A stretch of DNA of 64,000 nt, from positions 682,001 to 746,000 of the forward strand of contig JANQON010000009.1 in assembly GCA_028289605.1 (NCBI GenBank), given 5' to 3'. Positions 20,703-29,961 of this stretch are shown piece after piece. The notes beneath the pieces are model-generated. The model saw only the letters and a program-made list of their open reading frames with translations. It made no database searches and had not been told where the DNA came from. The position numbers were made by a program, and so were the translations under genes. The DNA comes from Hyphococcus sp. (GTDB lineage: Bacteria; Pseudomonadota; Alphaproteobacteria; Caulobacterales; Parvularculaceae). Each line of letters begins with the position of its first letter. The stretch's first letter is position 1.

Positions 20703-20913
20703 GCGGCAATTGTGTTCACGGCGCCGCCGAGTATGCTGCGTATGCGAAAGAGTGGCCCCGTATGCCCCCGACTTGCAATCCCCGTTACCGTATCATGGAA
20801 ACGACAACACGCTTGTTTGACCCTCAAAGCGGGCGACACAATCATTTTGAGTGATTTCTGTACGCCGTCTGCAATCGGCGGCGCTGGCGGAGAATCGCCA
20901 AGGGAGGGTGAAA

Positions 20914-23900
20914 ATGAGAAAGCGGAAATTGAACGTCTTGTTGGCGACGGCGTCGACAGCGGCGCTAGTCGGAGGCTTGTCGCCTGTTTCGCCAGCGTCG
21001 GCGCAGACGGGAATTGTTGTTCTGGCCGGCGCCGTAAGCGGGCAAGTCAAACTCGGCGACAGCGATCGAAACGCGGCGGGAGCAACAGTCTCCATCGAGG
21101 AGCTGAATATTGAGGTTACGACCGGCGCAGACGGGCGTTTCCGTATTCCGAATATTCCCGCCGGCGAATACACCCTGACAGTCGGCTATCTCGGCGCGGC
21201 GGACACGTCTCGTTCAATATCGGTAACGGAAGACGGCGAAAACGTTTACGCAATCTCGATCGCAACAGACGAAATAATCGTAACCGGCACCCGCGGCGCC
21301 CTCGCCAACGCGCGCGCGCAGGAACGCGCTACAGACAACCTGACGTCGGTCGTCACCGCCGACGACATCGGTAACTTCGCCGACCAAAACGTTGCAGAAT
21401 CCTTGCAACGTCTGCCCGGCCTTACGATCAGTCGCAGCGAAGGGGAAGGCCGTCAGGTCGCCATTCGCGGTTTGTCAGGATCGTTTGTGACCGTGACCGT
21501 CGACGGCGCCCGACTTGGAGCGCGGGACGAGGGCAACCGGTCCGTCGATCTCGATATTCTGTCTGCAGATCTTCTGAACGGCATCGAAGTCACAAAGTCC
21601 TTGACGCCCGATCAGCCGGCCGACTCCGTCGCTGGCTCCATTGACCTCAAGACGCTGTCAGCATTCGATCGCGGCGGCGATTCCATCAGCCTTCGCGGCG
21701 AGGTCGGCTATCAAGAAAAGAGTGAAGACTTCAACCCGCGCGTTTCCGGCGACTTTACGAAGATTTTTGAGACCGGCGCCGGAGCGATCGGCGTTGCCGG
21801 CGGCGTCTCCTGGCAACGGCGCCAGAGCATTGTTGACGAAATCAGCCATGACGACGGCCTCGTTATCTATGCGCCGGACGGTATGGGCGGCTTTGAGGAC
21901 TTCGGTCAGGACTTCGATGATGCGCTCGCGTCCGGTCTGGATCCGAATTCTTTTATTTTCCTTCCGGCGCGCATCAATCTGCGCGCAGACCCGGCTGAGC
22001 GCACCCGCCTTTCCGCCAACCTCAACATTGAATACCGGCCGACGGACTCTCTTGAACTGTTCGCCCGCGGGACGACCGGCTTTTTCAAGGACGACGATCT
22101 CCGAAATAGGCAGCGGGTCCGCCTCGACCGGCAGAGCGGTAGTGAGATCCTCGCATTGACGCCGACCTCGGGCTCTTTCGAAGACTCGCGGTCTGAAAGG
22201 CGAATCCGTTTCAGCGACCAGGAGGACGAACTCTACACCGCTTCCGTCGGCGGTCAGTGGACAGACGACGCCTGGACGGTCAATGCTCAGCTCGACTATT
22301 CGCTGAATGATTCCTTCATTCCGTCCGTCGAACCGCGTTTCCGCGCTGACAATTTCCGTGTTGACTTCGACAACCTCACCGAAGAAGGCGTTGACATCAC
22401 CGTTCAACCGGAAGCGGGAACCACATTCGGAGACGAGGTGGAAACCTGCGTCGATCAGGGCATTCGAAACGCTGACGACGCGTATGATCCAAATGACCCT
22501 TGCGCCTACGAGTTTCGGTTCATAACGGCTTACGACTTTATTTCGGAAGACACGATTCAAACCGCCCGGCTCGACATCCAGCGGGATTTCAACCTGAACG
22601 GACGACCGGCGTTCATCAAGATTGGCGGTCGCGGGCAAAAACGCGAACGCGACTACGATGTCGAACGGTTTCGACGAAATGCCGAAGACGACCTGACGCT
22701 CAACGATATTGATCAATGCCCGCCGCTTGACGGGACGGACGTCAACTTTTTTGTCAATCCCTGCCTGGACGGCTTGCGTGCCTTTGGTCTCGATTTGCGG
22801 GAGAACGGCGAGCTGGAACTGACCGTTGCAGACGCCACGGATTCCGTCGCCCGGGACTACACCGTCGATGAAACGGTTTGGGCCGGTTATTTGATGACCA
22901 AGTTTCAGTTGACGGATCGCTTGGAGTTTTTCGGCGGCGTTCGCATTGAAGATACAAAATGGGAGACAACCGGCGCGCTTTCCGACATCCGCACGTTCAG
23001 CGATACGGTGTCGATCAATTTCTACAACGCGTTGACGGGCGCCGGCGTCACTGACGCCCAGATTCTCGCATCAAGTTTGGGCGCACGATATCAGGACAAC
23101 GACAATGACGGCGTGATCGATCTTGACGGCGCCGATCCGGAAGTTAACGAATCGGTGTTTGGGTTTGTCGATTTCATATCTGCCGAAAACAACTACACAG
23201 ACGTTTTTCCAAATGCGAACATCCGTTGGGAGCCTTGGGACGATATCGTTATCCGAGCGTCTTATACCGAAGCCATCCAACGACCTGATTTTAATCAAGC
23301 CTCGGCGAATGGCGGTAATCGAACTGCCGAAGCCACCGGCGATGTGTTCGACGACGCTGATCAATTGGCGGTGACAAGCATTGCAGATGCTGAAGCGCTG
23401 GTTACGTTTGATCGTGAATTCGGCGGCGAAGAACGATTGCGCGATCCATTCCTGAACCCGCTGACCGCGCAACAGTATGATCTGTCCCTCTCATGGTATC
23501 CCAATCAGGATACCTTCCTGCAGGCGGCTTTCTTCTACAAAGATATCGAAGATTTCATTTTCCGCCTGACTAGCAATGATGCGGCGGACTTTGGTTTCGA
23601 CGTTTCTGATTTGGTCAATGATCCGACTCTTACGCTGCGCAACATCGAGATCGACTCCTGGGTTAACGGCGATTCGGCGGAAGTTTATGGCGTGGAGCTG
23701 ACCTACTCGCAGAACTATACCTTCCTGCCCGGCTTCTGGGGCGGGCTGTTCGCGTACGCGAACCTCACCTTGTCCCAGAGCGACGCCTTTGATCCGTTGG
23801 TCGGCAGATCATTCACGCTGCCCGATCAGGCGGATGTTTCTGGGAACTATTCCGTCGGCTGGGAAAATGAAGACTTCTCTTTCCGCTTCTCAGGCAACTA

Positions 23901-24168
23901 TGTGGGTGAACGTCTGCGCTTTATCAATGAAGGGCGGCTGGGCACAGAGTTCGGCGAATCCGATCTGTTCGAGAAATCGCGTTTCTCCATGGACATTAAC
24001 GCAAAATACAATGTCACCGACGGCATCCAGCTCTATTTTGACGCCACCAATATCAACAACGCGGAAGACCGACGCTTCTTCGAACCGGGCGGCGCCTCTG
24101 GCCGAGTTCTGGGCGTTGTCGAGACCTATGGCGCTACCTACCAGCTTGGCGTTCGCGCTCGGTTTTAG
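20914..24168 (+). CDS. TonB-dependent receptor with N-terminal carboxypeptidase-regulatory-like domain
   Basis: Signal peptide MRKRKLNVLLATASTAALVGGLSPVSPASAQ; plug IIVTGTRGALANAR...ADQNVAESLQRLPGLTISRSEGEGRQVAIRGL; C-terminal YQLGVRARF. Confidence 0.93.
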   Translation: MRKRKLNVLLATASTAALVGGLSPVSPASAQTGIVVLAGAVSGQVKLGDSDRNAAGATVSIEELNIEVTTGADGRFRIPNIPAGEYTLTVGYLGAADTSRSISVTEDGENVYAISIATDEIIVTGTRGALANARAQERATDNLTSVVTADDIGNFADQNVAESLQRLPGLTISRSEGEGRQVAIRGLSGSFVTVTVDGARLGARDEGNRSVDLDILSADLLNGIEVTKSLTPDQPADSVAGSIDLKTLSAFDRGGDSISLRGEVGYQEKSEDFNPRVSGDFTKIFETGAGAIGVAGGVSWQRRQSIVDEISHDDGLVIYAPDGMGGFEDFGQDFDDALASGLDPNSFIFLPARINLRADPAERTRLSANLNIEYRPTDSLELFARGTTGFFKDDDLRNRQRVRLDRQSGSEILALTPTSGSFEDSRSERRIRFSDQEDELYTASVGGQWTDDAWTVNAQLDYSLNDSFIPSVEPRFRADNFRVDFDNLTEEGVDITVQPEAGTTFGDEVETCVDQGIRNADDAYDPNDPCAYEFRFITAYDFISEDTIQTARLDIQRDFNLNGRPAFIKIGGRGQKRERDYDVERFRRNAEDDLTLNDIDQCPPLDGTDVNFFVNPCLDGLRAFGLDLRENGELELTVADATDSVARDYTVDETVWAGYLMTKFQLTDRLEFFGGVRIEDTKWETTGALSDIRTFSDTVSINFYNALTGAGVTDAQILASSLGARYQDNDNDGVIDLDGADPEVNESVFGFVDFISAENNYTDVFPNANIRWEPWDDIVIRASYTEAIQRPDFNQASANGGNRTAEATGDVFDDADQLAVTSIADAEALVTFDREFGGEERLRDPFLNPLTAQQYDLSLSWYPNQDTFLQAAFFYKDIEDFIFRLTSNDAADFGFDVSDLVNDPTLTLRNIEIDSWVNGDSAEVYGVELTYSQNYTFLPGFWGGLFAYANLTLSQSDAFDPLVGRSFTLPDQADVSGNYSVGWENEDFSFRFSGNYVGERLRFINEGRLGTEFGESDLFEKSRFSMDINAKYNVTDGIQLYFDATNINNAEDRRFFEPGGASGRVLGVVETYGATYQLGVRARF

Positions 24169-24231
24169 ATACGCCCTGCGGCGCGCCGGTCTATTTCCTC
24201 CCGGCCGGCGCCCGCCCCCCCAAGCATGCCG

Positions 24232-24256
24232 CGCGGCCCTTCGGGAGCCGCGTTTT
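24232..24256 (+). terminator. Rho-independent terminator after TonB receptor 1
   Basis: CGCGGC-CC-TTCG-GG-A-GCCGCG-TTTT: GC stem with UUCG-type loop and T run. Confidence 0.75.
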
Positions 24257-24394
24257 CATTTAGCCTGATCCGCATTGCGGAAATTGATTGCCGGAGGCTC
24301 TCCCCACAATCGCCATCCAGGCTCGCGTCCTCTATTTTGAAACACGTCGTTGATCGACATCTCCAACCCGCGCTCCAAGAAGAACAAACAAAGC

Positions 24395-25282
24395 ATGAGT
24401 TCAAAGACAGCTTTTATCGGCCTTGGGGTGATGGGCTATCCCATGGCCGGATACCTCGCTGATGCGGGCCATGTCGTTACGGTGTTCAACAGGACCCCGT
24501 CTCGCGCCGACGCGTGGCTATCGCGCTATAACGGACGAAAAGCCGGCAGCCCCGCGGAGGCTGCACAAGATGCTGACTTTATCTTTCTCTGCGTGGGCGA
24601 CGACGATGATGTTCGCGATGTAACGGTCGGGCCCGGCGGCGTCTTTCAAGCCGCGAAAGCTGATGCTGTAATCGTTGACCACACGACCACGTCGGCGGCT
24701 GCGGCGCGTGAGCTTTACGAAACGGCCAAGTCGCGTGGTTTCCACTTTGTCGACGCGCCGATTTCCGGCGGACAGGCAGGCGCCGAAAATGGCGCCCTGA
24801 CCGTAATGATCGGCGGCGATGAAGAGCCGGCGGGCCGGGCGGCGGCGCTCATCGACTGCTATGCGAAAATGCAACGGCGTCTTGGTCCTTCCGGCGCCGG
24901 ACAGCTCACAAAAATGGCGAACCAAATCTGCATTGCCGGCGTGGTGCAAGGTCTTGCTGAAGCCATGTCATTCGCTCTTGCCGCAGATCTCGATGCGAAA
25001 GCCGTCTCTGACGTGATCTCCGGCGGCGCAGCACAATCGTGGCAGATGGACAATAGAGCGAAAACGATGGTCGATGGCGAGTTTGATTTCGGTTTCGCAG
25101 TCGACTGGATGCGCAAGGATCTTGGCTATGTGCTGGCTGAAGCCCGTCGGAACGGGGCGCACCTCCCTGTCACCGCACTCGTCGATCAGTTTTACGCCGA
25201 AGTCCAGAGCTTGGGCGGCGGGCGCTGGGACACATCCAGCTTGATCGCGCCGCTGGAGCGCATACGTAACAACCGCGCCTAG
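24395..25282 (+). CDS. 2-hydroxy-3-oxopropionate reductase / 3-hydroxyisobutyrate dehydrogenase family
   Basis: TAFIGLGVMGYPMAGYLADAGHVVTVFNRT, FVDAPISGGQAGAENGALTVMIGG, GAGQLTKMANQI. GarR/GlxR-like. Confidence 0.87.
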   Translation: MSSKTAFIGLGVMGYPMAGYLADAGHVVTVFNRTPSRADAWLSRYNGRKAGSPAEAAQDADFIFLCVGDDDDVRDVTVGPGGVFQAAKADAVIVDHTTTSAAAARELYETAKSRGFHFVDAPISGGQAGAENGALTVMIGGDEEPAGRAAALIDCYAKMQRRLGPSGAGQLTKMANQICIAGVVQGLAEAMSFALAADLDAKAVSDVISGGAAQSWQMDNRAKTMVDGEFDFGFAVDWMRKDLGYVLAEARRNGAHLPVTALVDQFYAEVQSLGGGRWDTSSLIAPLERIRNNRA

Positions 25283-25299
25283 GGCGCCGATTTGGAGCA

Positions 25300-26844
25300 A
25301 TGATGGCAGAACGCGCAATCAACGACCCCGCGAGTGAGCGCGCAAAAGCGCTGCGGCTTCACTCGTCTGACAACGTTGCGGTTCTGCTCGCGGATATCGA
25401 TGTTGGCGTCACGATCGGCGATGGTGACGTCTCCAGCGGCGAGGCCGTTCCAGCCGGGCATAAGATCGCTATCGAACACATTGCGGCTGGCGCTCCGATC
25501 CGGAAGTACGGACAGATCATCGGCTTCGCCTCCAAAGCCATCGCCGCAGGGCGGCACGTGCATACGCATAATGTCGAAGCACGGGAGTTCGACCGCGCAT
25601 CCGTCATTGCTTCGCCGCCTGATACCGATTTTGTCAGCACGCCCGCAACCTTTCAGGGCATCCGGCGCGACGATGGTGGAGCGGCGACCCGAAATTATAT
25701 CGGAATACTGACGAGCGTAAACTGCTCTGCGACAGTCGCCAATCATATCGCAGACGCGTTTCGCGGTCCCGCCCTGGATCCTTGGCCGAATGTGGACGGC
25801 GTCGTCGCGCTCACCCATGGCGGCGGATGCTGCGTCGGCAGCGACGAAGGATTTGCACAACTCCGCCGCACACTTGGCGGATTTGCCAAACACCCCAACT
25901 TCGCCGCGGTCTTGGTTGTCGGCCTCGGCTGCGAAGCGAATCAGATCCCTGCCATGCTCGCCTCGCAGGGCATCGAGCCCGGGCCGCGTATAAGAACGCT
26001 TGTCATCCAGGACAGCGGCGGGACGGCGGCAACCGTTCGCGCCGGCCAGGACATCGTCCGCGACCTCCTCGACAAGGCCAACGATGTCAAACGCGCGCCG
26101 ATTCCCGCGAGCGAGCTTATTCTCGGCCTCGAATGCGGCGGCTCTGACGGGTATTCCGGCATTTCCGCCAATCCTGCGCTGGGCGCGGCGGCGGACCTGC
26201 TCGTTCGCCATGGCGGCACCGCCGTTTTGAGCGAAACGCCGGAGATTTACGGCGCGGAACACCTGCTCACATCGCGCGCCGACTCGCCGGAAGTCGCGCA
26301 AAAGATCAATGACCTAATTCGTTGGTGGGAGGATTACGCCGCCAAAAACGGCGGCAAGATGGACAACAATCCGTCTCATGGAAACAAGGCCGGCGGATTG
26401 ACGACGATTTACGAAAAGTCGTTGGGCGCTGTTGCGAAAGGGGGCTCAACCCGCCTTATAGACGTCTACAAATATGGCGAACGGATTTCGAAGAAAGGCT
26501 TTGTCTTCATGGATTCGCCCGGCTATGACCCCATGTCCATTACGGGCCAGGTCGCATCCGGCGCCAATATTGTCGCCTTTACAACCGGAAGAGGCTCCGT
26601 ATACGGATGCAAACCTGTCCCGAGCGTCAAGCTCGCAACGAACACGGCGATGTTCGAGCGTTTGCAGGACGATATGGACATCAACTGCGGCGTCATCATC
26701 GACGGCGGCGTATCCGTGGCGGAAATGGGCGAACGAATATTCGCCGAACTGCTAGAAATTGCTTCAGGCAAAAAAACCAGAAGCGAAATTCACGGCTTTG
26801 GCGACAATGAGTTTGTGCCGTGGACTCACGGCGCGCAGATGTAA
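25300..26844 (+). CDS. uxaA: Altronate dehydratase (UxaA family)
   Basis: SAF-like N-term with HIAAGAPIRKYGQIIGFA, HVHTHNVE; GIRRDDGGAATRNYIGILTSVNCSATVA, GGGCCVGSDEG, GLECGGSDGYSGISANPALG. Confidence 0.92.
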   Translation: MMAERAINDPASERAKALRLHSSDNVAVLLADIDVGVTIGDGDVSSGEAVPAGHKIAIEHIAAGAPIRKYGQIIGFASKAIAAGRHVHTHNVEAREFDRASVIASPPDTDFVSTPATFQGIRRDDGGAATRNYIGILTSVNCSATVANHIADAFRGPALDPWPNVDGVVALTHGGGCCVGSDEGFAQLRRTLGGFAKHPNFAAVLVVGLGCEANQIPAMLASQGIEPGPRIRTLVIQDSGGTAATVRAGQDIVRDLLDKANDVKRAPIPASELILGLECGGSDGYSGISANPALGAAADLLVRHGGTAVLSETPEIYGAEHLLTSRADSPEVAQKINDLIRWWEDYAAKNGGKMDNNPSHGNKAGGLTTIYEKSLGAVAKGGSTRLIDVYKYGERISKKGFVFMDSPGYDPMSITGQVASGANIVAFTTGRGSVYGCKPVPSVKLATNTAMFERLQDDMDINCGVIIDGGVSVAEMGERIFAELLEIASGKKTRSEIHGFGDNEFVPWTHGAQM

Positions 26845-26860
26845 TGCGGCAGGGGAATCC

Positions 26861-27709
26861 ATGAAGCTACTGAGATGGGGACCGCCGGGCGCTGAGAAGC
26901 CCGGCGCGCTGGATGCAAGCGGCGCAATCCGAGACATTTCCGCCTTTGTCGATGATATCGCCGGCGATGTCCTGTCTGACCGGGGGCTCGACGAACTACG
27001 CGGAATCGACCTGAACGCGCTCCCCGTTGCGCCTCCCGGGACACGCATCGGCCCTTGCATTGGCGTCGTCGGCGAATTCATCGGCATCGGCCTCAACTAC
27101 GCCGACCACGCAAGGGAGCTTGGCGCGCCAGCGCCCGCCGAACCGATTGTGTTTTCGAAAGCGGCGAGTTCCATATGCGGACCAAACGACGATCTCATCG
27201 TCCCCCGCCGCTCGGAAAAAACTGACTGGGAAGCTGAACTCGGCGTCGTTATCGGCGCCAGAGCGCAATATGTTGCACAAGACGACGCCCTCTCCTACGT
27301 CGCCGGTTACTGCGTTGTTCATGATGTATCGGAGCGCGGCTTTCAACTGGACCGCGGCGGTCAATGGATAAAGGGCAAAAGCGCGCCGACTTTCGGACCG
27401 ATTGGTCCCGTGCTCGTCACGCGGGACGAAGTCCCGGAGCCGCAGAACCTGAACGTTTGGCTGGAAGTGGACGGCAAGCGCTATCAAGACGGCAGCACAA
27501 AAGACATGTTCTTTTCCGTCGCTGACATCGTCTCCTATCTGTCTCAGTTCATGGTGCTGCAGCCCGGCGACATAATAGCAACGGGAACGCCCGCCGGCGT
27601 CGGCGCGGGCCAGAAACCGGACCCTGTCTTCCTCCGACCGGGACAGATTGTGAAGCTTGGCGTTGAAGGTCTTGGCGAACAAAGACAGCGGGTTGTCGCC
27701 GCCGGCTAG
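26861..27709 (+). CDS. Fumarylacetoacetate hydrolase (FAH) family protein
   Basis: GIGLNYADHARELG, PIVFSKAASSICGPND, EAELGVVIG, GDIIATGTPAGVGAG. Confidence 0.88.
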   Translation: MKLLRWGPPGAEKPGALDASGAIRDISAFVDDIAGDVLSDRGLDELRGIDLNALPVAPPGTRIGPCIGVVGEFIGIGLNYADHARELGAPAPAEPIVFSKAASSICGPNDDLIVPRRSEKTDWEAELGVVIGARAQYVAQDDALSYVAGYCVVHDVSERGFQLDRGGQWIKGKSAPTFGPIGPVLVTRDEVPEPQNLNVWLEVDGKRYQDGSTKDMFFSVADIVSYLSQFMVLQPGDIIATGTPAGVGAGQKPDPVFLRPGQIVKLGVEGLGEQRQRVVAAG

Positions 27710-28959
27710 TTTTCGACCGTTCTCAGTACTTTCGCATCATATTGAACGCCGAATCCCGAGCCTTCGGGCAGCGCTATCACACCGTTCACTGGCTTGATGA
27801 TCGGTTCATAGTCGAAATCGGTTTCGTTCTGGTCGGCGCGGTATTCCATGAAGCCCTCAAAATTGTCGATTGAGGCGACGAAATGCATCAGCGGCGCGGT
27901 TTCCGGGCCGCTCCGCGGATAATGGGGCGCGATGCGGCGTCCGAAAGTCTTCGCGATATTTGCGACCATCATGGTGCGGATAAAGCCGCCGTTATACATA
28001 ATGTCCGGTTGCAAGATGTCTACGCCGCCATGCTCCGCCATCCAGCGCCACTTTGGCAGCGAGGTGTCCTGCTCGCCCCCGGCCACAGGCATCTCGAGCG
28101 CATCCGCAACCTGCTTTGTCATTTCGAAGTCTTCCCACTCGCAAGGCTCTTCATAGAATGCGACGCCGTTGTCTTCGAGCATGCGGCCAACCCGTATCGC
28201 CGTGGGCGCGTCGTAAGAGCCGTTGGCGTCAACATAGATAACCATATCGTCGCCAAGCCGCTTTCGTATTCCGGACACCAGCGCTTCGGTGCGCCCAGGC
28301 GATGCATCCGCGTTAATGCGCATGCGCCCGCCAATCTTCACTTTAACGGCCTTCGCGCCGGCTTCGACGACGTATCGCTCTGCAATGTCGATTTCTTCTT
28401 CGGCGCTCGTATCCCGGGAAAGCCGAGACATATAAACGGCCACTTCGCCAAGTTTCGGCTCGCCAGCAAGCGCCGCAACGCTTTTTCCAAGCATGTGTCC
28501 GAACATGTCCATGATCGCAAGCTCGATATGCCCCTGAATGATGAAATAGGGCATGCTCGAGTACTTATAGCCGCGAGGGTAGTTGACGCGGAAAAGCAGA
28601 TCAAAAATGCGCTGTATGTCGCGGGCGTCCTTGCCGAGCAGGACAGGACGAAAGAGCGTATCGAGCAGGCTGTATGTGTGCCATAGTCTTTTGTTTGCAA
28701 TGATGACGCCCTGCGCGCCGTCCTTGGAGCGCACCCGAACAAACTTTGTTTTGTCGGAGTGATCAAGCACGTCGACCGCGTCAATAACAACCGGATGATC
28801 GACGAGCGCGCGAAAGTCGATCAACGGCGCAAATTCATCCGACGCATAGGCGAGCGCTCCGTCCTTGTTGCGCTCGGCGACAAACTGCGCAGCCGCGCCA
28901 TGGGGAAGCGCCGTTGCAGCGAGGCCGGCGGCGAAACGCCTCCGTGAAAGGGCTGCCAA
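27706..28959 (-). CDS. Tat-exported enolase-superfamily sugar-acid dehydratase/racemase-like protein
   Basis: N-term SRRRFAAGLAATALPHGAAA; KAVKVKIGG (KxK), VIYVDANGSYD, FYEEPCEW, GGEQDTS, QPDIMYNGG, PHYPR. Confidence 0.87.
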   Translation of the reverse strand: MAALSRRRFAAGLAATALPHGAAAQFVAERNKDGALAYASDEFAPLIDFRALVDHPVVIDAVDVLDHSDKTKFVRVRSKDGAQGVIIANKRLWHTYSLLDTLFRPVLLGKDARDIQRIFDLLFRVNYPRGYKYSSMPYFIIQGHIELAIMDMFGHMLGKSVAALAGEPKLGEVAVYMSRLSRDTSAEEEIDIAERYVVEAGAKAVKVKIGGRMRINADASPGRTEALVSGIRKRLGDDMVIYVDANGSYDAPTAIRVGRMLEDNGVAFYEEPCEWEDFEMTKQVADALEMPVAGGEQDTSLPKWRWMAEHGGVDILQPDIMYNGGFIRTMMVANIAKTFGRRIAPHYPRSGPETAPLMHFVASIDNFEGFMEYRADQNETDFDYEPIIKPVNGVIALPEGSGFGVQYDAKVLRTVEN

Positions 28960-28962
28960 GGT

Positions 28963-29808
28963 CTACTCTTCCTGTTCGCGGCGATTGCGGATGAGGTCGG
29001 CGATCATGTGACTGCGATACTCGATTAGCTTTCGCCCATGTTCTTGCATTCTCTCGACCGTGCCGATGTCGACGCCTCGCGTGGCGAAGTCATCAGCGGC
29101 GATGCGTTGCTCGGCGCGAATTGTATGCGGGTCAGCGACCGCCATCACCGCCTCGTAGCGATAGTCGGTGTGAATATCTGTAATAGGGTCCTGCTTTATG
29201 TTCAATTTCTGCTCAAGAAACGCGGCGGCGTTTTTGTCCTTCTCGTAGAACTCTGGAAAGTGCCAAACATTTACGCCCTCATCCGACCATTCGTTTTCAA
29301 GCGCTTCAGCGACCCTCGCCATACTCTCCTGCTGTCCCCCGCCGCTATCACCGATGAGGATAACCTCCTTGACGCCATGAGCTTTCAAACTGCGCGCAAT
29401 ATCAACAAGCACGGCCTCATAAGTTTCAGTGCGAAGGCTGATCGTGCCAGCGTAGCGCATCTGATCAGTCGCCGGTTGGTGATTACCCTGCGGCACAAAC
29501 TTGACCGTCGCCGTTACGAGCGTGTTTTTAAGCTCGCGGGCGATACCGTCCGCCATTTGCCGGACGACATAGTTGTGTTTTCCTGTCGCGAGATAGGGGC
29601 CGTTCTGTTCCAGCCCGCCGCTTGGAATAATCGCCGTCGTCGCGCCACCCCGAACGGCCTGTGCGATCTCGCCTGCGGTCATCTCTTCCAGAAAGACAGT
29701 GTCGACGCCGCCAACAGCCTCATCCCAACGCCACTCGTTATCTTGCGCCTGTGCGCGGGCGAAGGTTGCAAAGAACACAATTGCTCCGATAAGTCGCTGC
29801 ATGGTCAT
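28963..29808 (-). CDS. Exported creatininase family protein
   Basis: Signal MQRLIGAIVFFATFARAQAQ; TTAIIPSGGLEQNGPYLATGKHNYVVRQMADGIA, EVILIGDSGGGQQ creatininase-fold motifs. Confidence 0.78.
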   Translation of the reverse strand: MTMQRLIGAIVFFATFARAQAQDNEWRWDEAVGGVDTVFLEEMTAGEIAQAVRGGATTAIIPSGGLEQNGPYLATGKHNYVVRQMADGIARELKNTLVTATVKFVPQGNHQPATDQMRYAGTISLRTETYEAVLVDIARSLKAHGVKEVILIGDSGGGQQESMARVAEALENEWSDEGVNVWHFPEFYEKDKNAAAFLEQKLNIKQDPITDIHTDYRYEAVMAVADPHTIRAEQRIAADDFATRGVDIGTVERMQEHGRKLIEYRSHMIADLIRNRREQEE

Positions 29809-29961
29809 GGTCCCTTTTCCGTCCCGCTTAACAGCGTCGCTGAGAAGAGATTCTATCGCCTCATGCGAACTGGAGCAGAATTTCGTGCACCAGAATTCCG
29901 CAATGCGGTCGCCCCTCGTTTCCGGGACGTTTCGAGACCGCCGCCAGCTTGGGCTGATCGC

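Noticed and set aside
20813-20825. TTGTTTGACCCTC upstream of TonB receptor 1
   Set aside because: Only a half-site match; left half lacks TTGG.
21658-22716. 352-aa minus-strand ORF inside TonB receptor 1
   Set aside because: Antisense to a clear receptor gene; no recognisable domain; typical high-GC shadow ORF.
25279-26301. 340-aa minus-strand ORF opposite uxaA
   Set aside because: Fully antisense to a well supported altronate dehydratase gene.
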